The notes under the pieces were generated by a model. It was not told where the DNA came from, made no database searches, and saw nothing but the letters and a program-made list of their open reading frames with translations. From assembly GCA_023426855.1 (NCBI GenBank), contig JAEZBU010000271.1, positions 1 through 43,959 of the forward strand: 43,959 nucleotides of DNA, written 5' to 3'. The DNA comes from Pseudomonadota bacterium. GTDB lineage: Bacteria > Pseudomonadota > Alphaproteobacteria > Rhizobiales > Hyphomicrobiaceae. Shown here piece after piece: positions 6,472 through 15,659 of the stretch. Made by a program: the position numbers and the translations under genes. Numbering within the stretch: the first letter of the stretch is position 1; each line of letters begins with the position of its first letter.

Positions 6472-9400
6472 ATGCCAAGTTTCTTTATTCAGCGGCCCAT
6501 CTTCGCGTGGGTTGTGGCCATCTTCATCATGATCGCGGGCGCCATCGCGATCCCGCTGCTGCCGGTCGCGCAGTATCCCAAGGTCGCGCCGCCGCAGATC
6601 TCGGTCACGGCGAACTTCCCCGGCGCGTCGCCGGAGGACATGTACCAGAGCGTGACGCGGCCAATCGAGGAAGAGCTCAACGGCATTCCTGGGCTACTTT
6701 ACTTCGAGTCGACGTCGGATTCCTCCGGCCGCATCAATCTGACGATTACGTTCAATCCGGGCACCAACATCGGTGAAGCGCAGGTCGAGGTTCAGAACCG
6801 CATCGCGCGCGTGGAATCGCGGCTGCCGCAGGCGGTGGTGCAGCAGGGCATGCGCATCGAGCAGGCGGGCACCGGCTTTCTGCTCGTCATGTCGCTGCGT
6901 TCGTCGGATGGCAGCCTCGACGCAGTCGGGTTGGGCGACTATCTGAACCGCAACATCATCGGCGAAATTCGGCGTATCGACGGCGTCGGCAGCGCGCAGC
7001 TTTTCGCGACGCAACGGTCCATGCGCATCTGGATGGACTCCGACAAGATGCTCGGGCTGAAGCTCACCGCCGCCGATATCATTGCCGCGACGCGGGCTCA
7101 GAACGCGCAGGTCGCGGCAGGGCGTATCGGCGCACAGCCGAATCCGCTCACGCAGCAGATTTCAGCGACGGTTCTCGTGCAAGGGCAGCTCGCCTCGCCT
7201 GAGGAATTCGGATCAATCGTTCTGCGCGCCAATCCGGACGGCTCATCGGTGCGCCTGCGCGACGTGGCGCGTGTCGAAATTGGCGGCGAGAGCTACAACT
7301 TTTCGACCAGGCTGAACCGTCAGCCGACGGCGGCCATTGGCGTGCAGTTGTCTCCGACAGGCAACGCACTGGCGACCTCGACGGCGATCCACGCCAAGAT
7401 GGAAGAGCTGGCGCGGTTCTTCCCACCGGGCATCGAGTACGACATTCCTTACGACACGTCGCCGTTCGTAAAGGTCTCTATCGAGAAGGTGCTGATGACG
7501 CTGGTCGAGGCGGTCGTCCTCGTCTTCCTCGTCATGTTCCTGTTCCTGCAGAACTTCCGCTACACGGTGATCCCGACCCTGGTTGTGCCGGTCGCACTGC
7601 TGGGCACGTGCGCAGTGATGTTCGCTGCCGGGTTCTCGATCAACGTCTTGACGATGTTCGCGATGGTATTGGCCATCGGTATTCTCGTGGATGACGCCAT
7701 CGTCGTCGTCGAAAACGTCGAACGCATCATGGCCGAGGAGGGCCTGCCGCCGCGAGAAGCAACGCGTAAAGCCATGGGCCAGATCACGGGCGCCATCATC
7801 GGCATCACTCTGGTGCTGACGGCGGTGTTTGTGCCGATGGCGTTTTTCCCTGGCGCCGTTGGCATCATCTACCAGCAGTTCAGTCTCACGATGGTGGTCT
7901 CGATCCTGTTCTCGGGCTTCTTGGCGCTATCCCTGACGCCGGCGCTGTGCGCCACGTTTCTGAAGCCGATCAAAGGACATCACGAACGGCGCGGATTCTT
8001 CGGCTGGTTCAATCGTAAGTTCGATCGGACCTCACGCGGATACAGCCGCATGGTTGGTGGCGTGACGCGCCGCGCCGGACGCTACATGCTCATCTACCTG
8101 GCGCTCCTTGTCGGTCTTGGCTGGGCGTACATGCGTTTGCCGAGTGCGTTCCTGCCGAACGAAGATCAGGGTTTTCTCCTCGTCGACATCCAGGCGCCGC
8201 CGGAGGCCAGTGCCAATCGTACGCTGGAAGTTATCCAGGAGATCGAGAACATCTTCCTTAAGGATCCGTCGGTTGAGCGCGTCTTCGCTATCGCCGGATT
8301 CAGTTTCTCAGGCGCTGGGCAGAATGCCGGTCTGGCGTTCGTTACGCTGAAGGATTGGAGTGTGCGTGGCTCCGCAAATTCAGCCGAGGCGATTGCTGCG
8401 CGCGCAAACGGCCAGCTGATGCAGCTCAGGGACGCGGTCACCTTCGCGTTGTCGCCGCCGCCGATCCAGGGGCTTGGCTCGACCAGCGGGTTCTCGTTCC
8501 GTCTGCAGGACCGCGGCGGCATGGGGCAAACGGCGCTTGCTGCCGCACGCGACCAGCTCCTCGGTGCTGCGACCGGCAATCCGATTCTCGCTGGATTGCG
8601 CGTTGAGGGTCTGCCGGACGCCGCCCAGGTGATGGTGGTCATCGATCGCGAGAAGGCCAATACGTTCGGTGTCACGTTCGCTGACATCAACTCGACGATC
8701 TCGGCCAATCTTGGCTCCAGCTACGTCAACGACTTCCCGAACTCCGGCCGTATGCAGCGCGTGACCGTTCAGGCCGATCAAGGTCAACGTATGCAGACGT
8801 CCGACTTGCTTAATCTCAACGTCCGCAATGCGGCCGGCGGGATGGTGCCGCTGTCGGCGTTCGCGCACGTGTCCTGGGAGAAGGGGCCGTCGCAGATCGT
8901 CGGCTACAACGGCTATCCATCGATCCGTATCAGCGGGCAAGCGGCACCGGGTTATTCCTCCGGCGACGCGATCTCCGAAATGAACCGTCTTGCCGCGAAC
9001 CTGCCGAACGGCTTCGGTTATGAGTGGACTGGCCAGTCGTTGCAGGAAATTCAATCCGGGGCGCAAGCACCGCTGCTGATCGCGCTCAGTATCGTATTCG
9101 TGTTCCTGCTGCTGGCAGCCCTGTACGAAAGCTGGTCGATCCCGCTCGCCGTGATGCTCGTTGTGCCGTTGGGCGTCATCGGATCGGTGCTGGCGGTGAC
9201 GTTCCGCGGCATGCCGAACGACGTGTATTTCATGGTAGGGCTTATCGCGATCATCGGACTATCGGCGAAGAACGCCATCCTGATCATCGAGTTCGCAAAG
9301 GATCTGCGAGCCGAGGGCAAGTCGCTGCGCGAGGCGACGATCGAGGCGGCGCATCTGCGCTTCCGGCCGATCCTGATGACGTCGCTGGCTTTCACGCTCG

Positions 9401-9621
9401 GCGTTCTGCCGTTGGCGATTGCACGCGGCGCCAGTGCCGCCAGTCAGAATGCGATCGGCACGGGTGTGATTGGCGGCATGATTTCCGCGACGATCCTGGC
9501 GATTTTCTTCGTGCCGGCCTTCTTCGTGTTCGTCATGACCCTGTTCGGCAAGGGTGATACCGCGGCGGAAACCCCGCCGGCGGAAGGCAGCGAAAAGCTG
9601 CCGGTAGAAAGCAACGCGTAA
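6472..9621 (+). CDS. RND multidrug efflux pump, inner-membrane permease (AcrB/MexB-type, HAE1)
   Basis: A 1049-residue hydrophobe/amphiphile efflux RND permease of normal family length. It starts MPSFFIQRPIFAWVVAIFIM (first membrane helix) and has the two-fold repeat of a large periplasmic loop plus six-helix bundle. The proton-relay aspartates D407 and D408 (GILVDDAIVVVENVER) are at the same numbers as in AcrB, and the relay lysine is near 933 (SAKNAILIIEFAKD). It works as a trimer, exporting amphiphilic compounds by proton exchange with the adaptor encoded upstream. It is the last gene of the unit; a terminator-like hairpin follows. Confidence 0.96.
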   Translation: MPSFFIQRPIFAWVVAIFIMIAGAIAIPLLPVAQYPKVAPPQISVTANFPGASPEDMYQSVTRPIEEELNGIPGLLYFESTSDSSGRINLTITFNPGTNIGEAQVEVQNRIARVESRLPQAVVQQGMRIEQAGTGFLLVMSLRSSDGSLDAVGLGDYLNRNIIGEIRRIDGVGSAQLFATQRSMRIWMDSDKMLGLKLTAADIIAATRAQNAQVAAGRIGAQPNPLTQQISATVLVQGQLASPEEFGSIVLRANPDGSSVRLRDVARVEIGGESYNFSTRLNRQPTAAIGVQLSPTGNALATSTAIHAKMEELARFFPPGIEYDIPYDTSPFVKVSIEKVLMTLVEAVVLVFLVMFLFLQNFRYTVIPTLVVPVALLGTCAVMFAAGFSINVLTMFAMVLAIGILVDDAIVVVENVERIMAEEGLPPREATRKAMGQITGAIIGITLVLTAVFVPMAFFPGAVGIIYQQFSLTMVVSILFSGFLALSLTPALCATFLKPIKGHHERRGFFGWFNRKFDRTSRGYSRMVGGVTRRAGRYMLIYLALLVGLGWAYMRLPSAFLPNEDQGFLLVDIQAPPEASANRTLEVIQEIENIFLKDPSVERVFAIAGFSFSGAGQNAGLAFVTLKDWSVRGSANSAEAIAARANGQLMQLRDAVTFALSPPPIQGLGSTSGFSFRLQDRGGMGQTALAAARDQLLGAATGNPILAGLRVEGLPDAAQVMVVIDREKANTFGVTFADINSTISANLGSSYVNDFPNSGRMQRVTVQADQGQRMQTSDLLNLNVRNAAGGMVPLSAFAHVSWEKGPSQIVGYNGYPSIRISGQAAPGYSSGDAISEMNRLAANLPNGFGYEWTGQSLQEIQSGAQAPLLIALSIVFVFLLLAALYESWSIPLAVMLVVPLGVIGSVLAVTFRGMPNDVYFMVGLIAIIGLSAKNAILIIEFAKDLRAEGKSLREATIEAAHLRFRPILMTSLAFTLGVLPLAIARGASAASQNAIGTGVIGGMISATILAIFFVPAFFVFVMTLFGKGDTAAETPPAEGSEKLPVESNA

Positions 9622-9632
9622 GCGTGCTGTGG

Positions 9633-9658
9633 CGAGGAGGCGAGATCGCGCCTCCTCG
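9633..9658. terminator. Terminator-like hairpin after the RND operon
   Basis: A perfect 10-base inverted repeat, CGAGGAGGCG / CGCCTCCTCG, with a 6-base loop lies 11 bases after the pump stop. The following bases are only moderately T-rich. It lies between convergent genes and could act in both directions. Confidence 0.6.
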
Positions 9659-9794
9659 TGATTATCCGGGTTTATCTGAGCAAATTCGCCGGCTGAAATC
9701 AGCCCGATGATCGGCAGCGCGGCGCGCGCTCCACGGCCTATGCCCGGTTTGCTCTATCTCAACGACCGTTGTTCTGCATTGAGGGCCGTCTCGG

Positions 9795-10916
9795 TCAGCC
9801 GCGGCCGTGCAGGCCGAACTCCTTCCGCAGTCTGTCTGTGTGTTCGCCCAAGGATGGCACGGTCCGTCCGTCTGACACCTGCCGAACCGGCGAGGCCGGA
9901 ACTTGCACGTCATGCCCGCCGGTCTGCACTGAAATGCGGCGCAGTGCGGGATGACGTGAGAGATCCTCCACCGTCGAGACGTTCGACCATGCCAGGTTGC
10001 AGTCGTCCAAACGTCGACGGGCTTCGTCCACGGTCAGCGCGATGAAGACGTCGGCGAGGATGGCCTGTAGCACGTCGCGATTTTCCACGCGGCGCGGATT
10101 GTCCGCAAAGCGTGGGTCCTCAATCAGGTCCGGCCGCCGTAGCACGTCGCTACAAAATCGCCGCCACTCTCCGGGGTTCTGCACGACGATAACGATCTCG
10201 CCATCGCGGCACGCAACGCGTCCGTAGGGAAATATGGACGCGTGATTGAGACCCGTGCGTGGCGTGCGCTTGTCCGCGTGCTCATGGTGCAGCAGCGGCA
10301 CACTCATCATATCAGCCAACGCGCCGAACATGTCGACTTCGATGGCCTTGCCACGGCCGGTTTGCGCACGCTCGATCAACGCTTCCAGGACGGCGGCATG
10401 CGCGTTCATTCCGGTCAGCACGTCCGCGATCGATACGCCGACCTTCACCGGAGCATCGGGTGTGCCGGTGACAGAGCAGAGGCCGGACTCGGCCTGAATG
10501 AGCAGATCGTAGGCGCGCATCGCGCGATAGGTGCTGTTCTGCGGATAGCCGGCAATGTCCACGGCGATAAGGCGCGGATAGCGTTGCGTCAGTTCGCGTG
10601 AGCCCAGATCGAGGCGCGCCGCGGCGCCCGGTGCAAGGTTCTGCACGAACACATCGGCTTTGGCGATCATGCGCTCGAGCAGGGCACGGTCGCCTTCATC
10701 CTTGATGTCGAGAACGGCGCTTTCCTTGCCACGGTTCAGCCACGCGAAATAGGCGCTGGTTCCGTGAACGGTGCGATCGTAGTGGCGGGCCGTTTCACCT
10801 TCGGCGCGCTCGATCTTGATGACGCGGGCGCCGGCATCGGCCAGGCGCACCGTGCAGGCCGGCGCGGCGACCGCCTGTTCGATGGATATGACCAGCAGGT
10901 CTGACAGCGGCTGCAT
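9795..10916 (-). CDS. Family III CoA-transferase (CaiB/BaiF type)
   Basis: A 373-residue class III CoA-transferase. Family landmarks are LADAGARVIKIER, the NRGKESAVLDIKDEGD region, YDLLIQAESGLCSVTG (its aspartate is the expected catalytic residue forming the aspartyl-CoA thioester), VGVSIADVLTGMNA and GEWRRFCSDVL. Such enzymes swap CoA between carboxylic acids without a free-energy cost. The ATG at 10914-10916 has GAGG 8 bases ahead of it and starts 9 bases after the acyl-CoA dehydrogenase stop, so the two form an operon. They could activate and then oxidise one acid. Substrate is not predictable from sequence. Confidence 0.92.
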   Translation of the reverse strand: MQPLSDLLVISIEQAVAAPACTVRLADAGARVIKIERAEGETARHYDRTVHGTSAYFAWLNRGKESAVLDIKDEGDRALLERMIAKADVFVQNLAPGAAARLDLGSRELTQRYPRLIAVDIAGYPQNSTYRAMRAYDLLIQAESGLCSVTGTPDAPVKVGVSIADVLTGMNAHAAVLEALIERAQTGRGKAIEVDMFGALADMMSVPLLHHEHADKRTPRTGLNHASIFPYGRVACRDGEIVIVVQNPGEWRRFCSDVLRRPDLIEDPRFADNPRRVENRDVLQAILADVFIALTVDEARRRLDDCNLAWSNVSTVEDLSRHPALRRISVQTGGHDVQVPASPVRQVSDGRTVPSLGEHTDRLRKEFGLHGRG

Positions 10917-10925
10917 CGCGGAACC

Positions 10926-12098
10926 TCAATAAGAGCGCGGTAGCCCGAGCACGTGTTCGGCCAGATAGCACAGGATCAGATTGGTTGAGATTGGTGCGAC
11001 CTGGTACAGGCGCGTCTCCCTGAATTTGCGCTCCACGTCATATTCCTCGGCAAACGCAAAACCACCATGCGTCTGCACGCAGGCCTCGGCGGCCGCCCAC
11101 GACGCTTCGGCGGCAAGCATCTTCGCCATGTTGGCTTGTTCGCCGCAGTCCTGGCCACTTTCAAAAAGCGATGCGGCCTGCAGCACCATCAGTTCAGCGG
11201 CACGCATTTGCGCGTAGGCGCGGGCGATTGGAAACTGAACGCCCTGGTTCTGGCCGATTGGGCGACCGAAGACTTCGCGTTCGACGGCATAGCGCGAAGC
11301 TTTGTCGATGAACCACTTCGCATCACCGATGCATTCCGCGGCGATCAGAATACGCTCGGCATTCATGCCGGACAGAATATATCGAAAGCCCTTGCCTTCT
11401 TCGCCGATGAGGTTTTCCGCCGGCACTTTCACGTGATCGAAGAAGACTTCGGTCGTGGCGTGGTTCATCATGGCGCGGATCGGCTTGATGGTCATGCCGG
11501 CTTTCAGCGCTTCGCGCATGTCGACAATGAAAACCGACAGTCCGTCGGTCCGCTTCGCGACCTGTTCCTTCGGCGTCGTGCGCGCCAGAAGCAGCATGAG
11601 ATCGGAGTGCTCAGCGCGCGAGGTCCAAACCTTTTGGCCGTTGATGACGTAATGATCGCCCTCGCGCTTGGCGAACGTCTTGATCGATGTGGTGTCTGTG
11701 CCGCTGGTCGGTTCGGTCACGCCGAAGGCCTGCAGGCGCAGATCGCCCGCGGCGATACCCGGCAGATAACGTGCCTTCTGTTCCGGGGATCCATGCCGAA
11801 GCAGCGTGCCCATGGTATACATCTGGGCGTGGCAGGCGCCGCCATTTGCGCCGGATCGCTGCACCTCTTCCAGTATCGCGGCGGCAGCAGTCAAGGTGAG
11901 GCCAGCGCCACCGAATTCTTCCGGAATCAGCACAGAGAGATAGCCTGCGTCCGACAATGCCTTCACAAAGCTGGTGGGATAGGCGCGATCTCGGTCGAGC
12001 TGGCGCCAGTACTCGGCCGGAAACGCTTCGCACAGCTTGCGAATGCTTCTGCGGATTTCGGCGATCTCGTCGCCTTGCGGAAGATCCTTGATCGCCAT
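10926..12098 (-). CDS. Acyl-CoA dehydrogenase family protein
   Basis: A 390-residue FAD-dependent acyl-CoA dehydrogenase. The domain order is normal: N-terminal helices, the FAD-contacting QAFGVTEPTSGTDTTSIKT and INGQKVWTS beta domain, and a C-terminal helical domain with REVFGRPIGQNQGVQFP and QTHGGFAFAEEYDVER. The usual catalytic glutamate motif near the end (YEGT) is replaced by APIS, while NAERILIAAECIG carries a glutamate (about residue 248) where isovaleryl- and long-chain acyl-CoA dehydrogenases keep theirs. ATG 12096-12098 is preferred to the TTG at 12104, since AAGGAA lies 9 bases before the ATG but only 3 before the TTG. A family III CoA-transferase follows in the same unit. Confidence 0.92.
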   Translation of the reverse strand: MAIKDLPQGDEIAEIRRSIRKLCEAFPAEYWRQLDRDRAYPTSFVKALSDAGYLSVLIPEEFGGAGLTLTAAAAILEEVQRSGANGGACHAQMYTMGTLLRHGSPEQKARYLPGIAAGDLRLQAFGVTEPTSGTDTTSIKTFAKREGDHYVINGQKVWTSRAEHSDLMLLLARTTPKEQVAKRTDGLSVFIVDMREALKAGMTIKPIRAMMNHATTEVFFDHVKVPAENLIGEEGKGFRYILSGMNAERILIAAECIGDAKWFIDKASRYAVEREVFGRPIGQNQGVQFPIARAYAQMRAAELMVLQAASLFESGQDCGEQANMAKMLAAEASWAAAEACVQTHGGFAFAEEYDVERKFRETRLYQVAPISTNLILCYLAEHVLGLPRSY

Positions 12099-12311
12099 CG
12101 ACAAGCGTTCCTTTTATTGCCGGGCCCTGTCGGCTTCCAGATTGGAACCAAGTCAGGTCTGCTTTCATAAGACCTTGTGTCGGTTCTGGCTGAGCGCAAT
12201 TCCATCCAATGCAGCTAGCCGCTCAGCCGCTGAATGTCGACATGTTCGTGGGAATGAGGGCAGCAGCCATGCGAGTTGCGAATAGCGAGCATGCAGGGAT
12301 TCCAAGGGGTT

Positions 12312-15300
12312 TTAATGGAAATCGCGCGACTTGGGCAGGATGCGCACGTTGCGCGGATGGTGTGTGCGCGGAGCTTGCGGGTGCAGGAACTCATCGACGG
12401 GTGATAGCGAGATCTTCGTGTCATGATCCTCAGAAAGCCGCCGCAATTCGCTGGTGCGGTCTGATACCCGTTGCGCCATGAGATGCACCACGCCCTCCGG
12501 ACTTTTCTGCACCCGGCCTTCGATCAGCAACAGCCGGGCTCCCATGACCTCCCTGCGGAAACGTTCGAACTGCCGCGCCCACAGCACCACATTGGTAATG
12601 CCGGTTTCGTCCTCGATCGTGATGAAAATGGCGTTGCCCTTGCCTGGCCGCTGGCGCACCAGAACCACGCCGGCGGTGCGGGTCCAGCGGCCGTCGGGCC
12701 GTTCGGAAGTTTCCGCGCAGGTCGAGACACCTTCGGCTCGAAACACATTGCGCAGAATAGCCATCGGGTGTCCCTTCAAAGAGAGTCGCGTGGTCTGATA
12801 ATCGGCTGCGATGTGCTCGGACAGTGGCATGCGCGGCAGCAGCGCATCCGGTTCGTCGCCAAGTTCGCGGGCGTCCGCCGCGGCAAACAATGGCAACGGC
12901 GCATCATCGGGCAGGCGCCGGACTTCCCATAGCGCATCACGCCGATCGAGACCGAAGGAACGGAAGGCGTCTGCATCGGCGAGTAGACGCAAGGCGCGTC
13001 CCTGCAGGTCGGCGCGAATGCTCAGCTCTTCCATTGTTGCATACGGGCTGCTGCGCGCCGCGACGAGGCGATCGGCGTCGTCCTGGCGCATACCGTCGAT
13101 TTGTCTGAAACCGAGCCGCAATGCGAACGCGCCCACCGCGTTTCGCTCAATCGTATTGTCCCAGCTACTGTAATTAACGTCGATGCCGCGGATCTCGACG
13201 CCATGTTCGGCCGCATCGCGCACGATCTGGGCCGGCGCATAAAACCCCATAGGCTGGGCGTTGAGCAGCGCGCAGGCGAACACGGCCGGAAACCGGCATT
13301 TGATGAAGGACGAAATATAAACCAACTTGGCGAATGACGCGGCGTGGCTTTCGGGAAAGCCATAGCTGCCGAAGCCCTTGATCTGCTCGAAGCAATTGCG
13401 AGCGAACGCCGGATCATAGCCGCGCGCAATCATGCGATCGATCATCTTGGATTCAAATGTGCCAATGGTGCCGACGTTGCGAAACGTCGCCATGGCGCGG
13501 CGCAGGGCATTGGCTTCTTCATGAGTGAACTTGGCAGCAACTATGGCGAGTCTCATCGCCTGTTCCTGAAACAACGGCACGCCGAGGGTTTTCTGCAGAA
13601 CCTCATATAGTTCGTCTGGCGGACCGTGCGCGGGGGATGGTGAGGGGAAACGAATCTCATCAGGCTTGGCCCTGCGTTGAAGGTAAGGGTGCACCATATT
13701 GCCCTGGATCGGGCCGGGCCTGACGATCGCGACCTGGATCACCAGGTCATAGAATTTCCGCGGTTTCAGCCGCGGCAGCATGTTTATCTGTGCCCGGCTT
13801 TCCACCTGGAATACGCCGAGCGAGTCCCCTGCGCACAGCATGTCGTAGACGTCGGCCTGTTTCTGGGGGACGTTGGCAAGGGTGTAGTCGATGCCGGTTT
13901 GCGTTCGCAGAAGATCGAACGCCTTGCGAATGCATGTCAGCATGCCCAACGCCAGCACGTCGACTTTCATCAGGCCAAGCGCGTCGATGTCGTCCTTGTC
14001 CCATTCGATGAAGGTGCGCTTATCCATGGCGGCATTGCCGATCGGCACGGTCTCGTCGAGACGGCCTTGCGTCAGCACGAAGCCGCCGACGTGCTGGGAC
14101 AGATGGCGCGGAAATCCAAGCAGCCGCACGGCGAAATCGACGGCACGGCGGATGGCCGGATTGGCAGGATCGAGTCCGGCATCGTGAATGTGGCGGTCGG
14201 CGATATCGCTGCCCCAGCTTCCCCATTGCATGCTGGCGAGCCGCGCCGTCACATCTTCCGTCAGGCCGAGCGCCTTGCCGACTTCGCGAATGGCACTGCG
14301 CGGCCGGTAGCTGATGACGGTTGCGGCGATGCCCGCACGATGCAGGCCGTACTTGTCATAAATGTACTGGATCACCTCCTCGCGGCGCTCATGCTCGAAA
14401 TCGACGTCGATGTCCGGTGGTTCCTTGCGCTCCGTTGAGATGAAGCGCGCGAACAGCAGATCATGCTCGGCAGGGTCGATAGCCGTAATACGCAGCACAT
14501 AGCAGACGGCAGAGTTGGCGGCCGATCCGCGACCTTGGCACAGGATGCCTTGGCTTTCGGCGAAGCGCACGATGTCGTGGATCGTCAGGAAATATTGTGC
14601 GTATTCGAGCTGGGCGATCAGCTCCAATTCCGCGCGGATGAGATTTCTGACCTTATCCGGGATGCCATCCGGATAGCGGACGGCAGCGCATTTCCAGGTT
14701 AGATGTTCAAGCCAAGGTTGTGGCTCCCAGCCGACGGGGATTGGCTCTTTAGGGTATTCGTATTTGAGCTGGTCGAGCGAGAATTTCACACGGGCGAGCA
14801 GACGCTGGGTTTCCGCAATGGCCTCCGGGCAATCCCGGAATAGTCGTGCCATTTCGCGCGGATCTTTGAGATGCCGGTCGGCATTGGCCTCGAGCATTCG
14901 ACCGGCGCTATCGATGGTGACGCCCTCCCGAATGCAGGTCATCACATCCTGCAGGTCGCGCTGACCGGGGTTGGCATAGAGCACATCATTCACGGCGAGC
15001 AACGGCACGCGGAGTGTTTCGGCGGTCTGGCGCAGACCGGCGAGACGCCGCCGGTCATCGCCGCGACGGTGCATGGCGGCGGCGAGCCAGACGGAGCCGG
15101 GGGCGGATTCGGCCAGCGGGGCCAACGTGGCGGCAAGCTCATCGGGCGGGCGATCCGGCATGACGATCAACAGCAAATCGCGCATGTCGGCCATGAGATC
15201 CGGGAGGGTAAGAGTACAGTTTCCTTTGTCCGCAAGAAGATTGCCGGATGTCAGCAGGCGACACAGACGTCCCCAACCATCGCGGTTTTCGGGGTAAACG

Positions 15301-15659
15301 ATGATGTCCGGCGTGCCGTCCGAGAACACCAGCCGGGCGCCGGTCGCAAGCTTGAAGGCTTGTGCGCGGGCCCGCAGTGATGAGGTGTCGGGGATATCTG
15401 GCGCGGCGGGTAAGGGACGCTCATGCCATGTAAATTCTCCAGGCCCTGATCCCTCGCGCTTTTTCTCGGGAGGAACGGCGGCGTTTTCCCGCAATTCCTT
15501 GAGCGCACTGTAGGCACGCACGACACCTGCGACCGAGTTGCGATCGGCGATGCCTATGCCGGTGTGGCCGAGCGCGAGTGCGGTCGCGACCAGGTCGGCG
15601 GCGGGGGATGCGCCACGCAGGAACGAGTAGTTAGAAGCTGTGGCGAGTTCGGCGTACAT
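12312..15659 (-). CDS. dnaE2: Error-prone DNA polymerase III alpha subunit DnaE2 (ImuC)
   Basis: A 1115-residue DnaE2, the translesion polymerase of the ImuABC mutasome. The N-terminal PHP domain begins YAELATASNYSFLRGASPA. The palm carries GRGSAANSAVCYVL and the acidic PPDIDVDFEHERREEV (near residue 415), which holds the two metal-binding aspartates. The C-terminus has the OB-fold region and the family's ending HPRNVRILPKSRDFH, so the gene is full length. The ATG at 15657-15659 overlaps the imuB stop by one base (TGATG); the GTG one codon earlier is possible. Cotranscription from the SOS promoter at imuA is expected. It supplies catalysis while ImuB recruits the beta clamp. Confidence 0.96.
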   Translation of the reverse strand: MYAELATASNYSFLRGASPAADLVATALALGHTGIGIADRNSVAGVVRAYSALKELRENAAVPPEKKREGSGPGEFTWHERPLPAAPDIPDTSSLRARAQAFKLATGARLVFSDGTPDIIVYPENRDGWGRLCRLLTSGNLLADKGNCTLTLPDLMADMRDLLLIVMPDRPPDELAATLAPLAESAPGSVWLAAAMHRRGDDRRRLAGLRQTAETLRVPLLAVNDVLYANPGQRDLQDVMTCIREGVTIDSAGRMLEANADRHLKDPREMARLFRDCPEAIAETQRLLARVKFSLDQLKYEYPKEPIPVGWEPQPWLEHLTWKCAAVRYPDGIPDKVRNLIRAELELIAQLEYAQYFLTIHDIVRFAESQGILCQGRGSAANSAVCYVLRITAIDPAEHDLLFARFISTERKEPPDIDVDFEHERREEVIQYIYDKYGLHRAGIAATVISYRPRSAIREVGKALGLTEDVTARLASMQWGSWGSDIADRHIHDAGLDPANPAIRRAVDFAVRLLGFPRHLSQHVGGFVLTQGRLDETVPIGNAAMDKRTFIEWDKDDIDALGLMKVDVLALGMLTCIRKAFDLLRTQTGIDYTLANVPQKQADVYDMLCAGDSLGVFQVESRAQINMLPRLKPRKFYDLVIQVAIVRPGPIQGNMVHPYLQRRAKPDEIRFPSPSPAHGPPDELYEVLQKTLGVPLFQEQAMRLAIVAAKFTHEEANALRRAMATFRNVGTIGTFESKMIDRMIARGYDPAFARNCFEQIKGFGSYGFPESHAASFAKLVYISSFIKCRFPAVFACALLNAQPMGFYAPAQIVRDAAEHGVEIRGIDVNYSSWDNTIERNAVGAFALRLGFRQIDGMRQDDADRLVAARSSPYATMEELSIRADLQGRALRLLADADAFRSFGLDRRDALWEVRRLPDDAPLPLFAAADARELGDEPDALLPRMPLSEHIAADYQTTRLSLKGHPMAILRNVFRAEGVSTCAETSERPDGRWTRTAGVVLVRQRPGKGNAIFITIEDETGITNVVLWARQFERFRREVMGARLLLIEGRVQKSPEGVVHLMAQRVSDRTSELRRLSEDHDTKISLSPVDEFLHPQAPRTHHPRNVRILPKSRDFH

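Noticed and set aside
11067..12170. 367-residue plus-strand frame opposite the acyl-CoA dehydrogenase
   Set aside because: Antisense shadow; no ribosome site or recognisable domain, and codon pattern mirrors the real gene.
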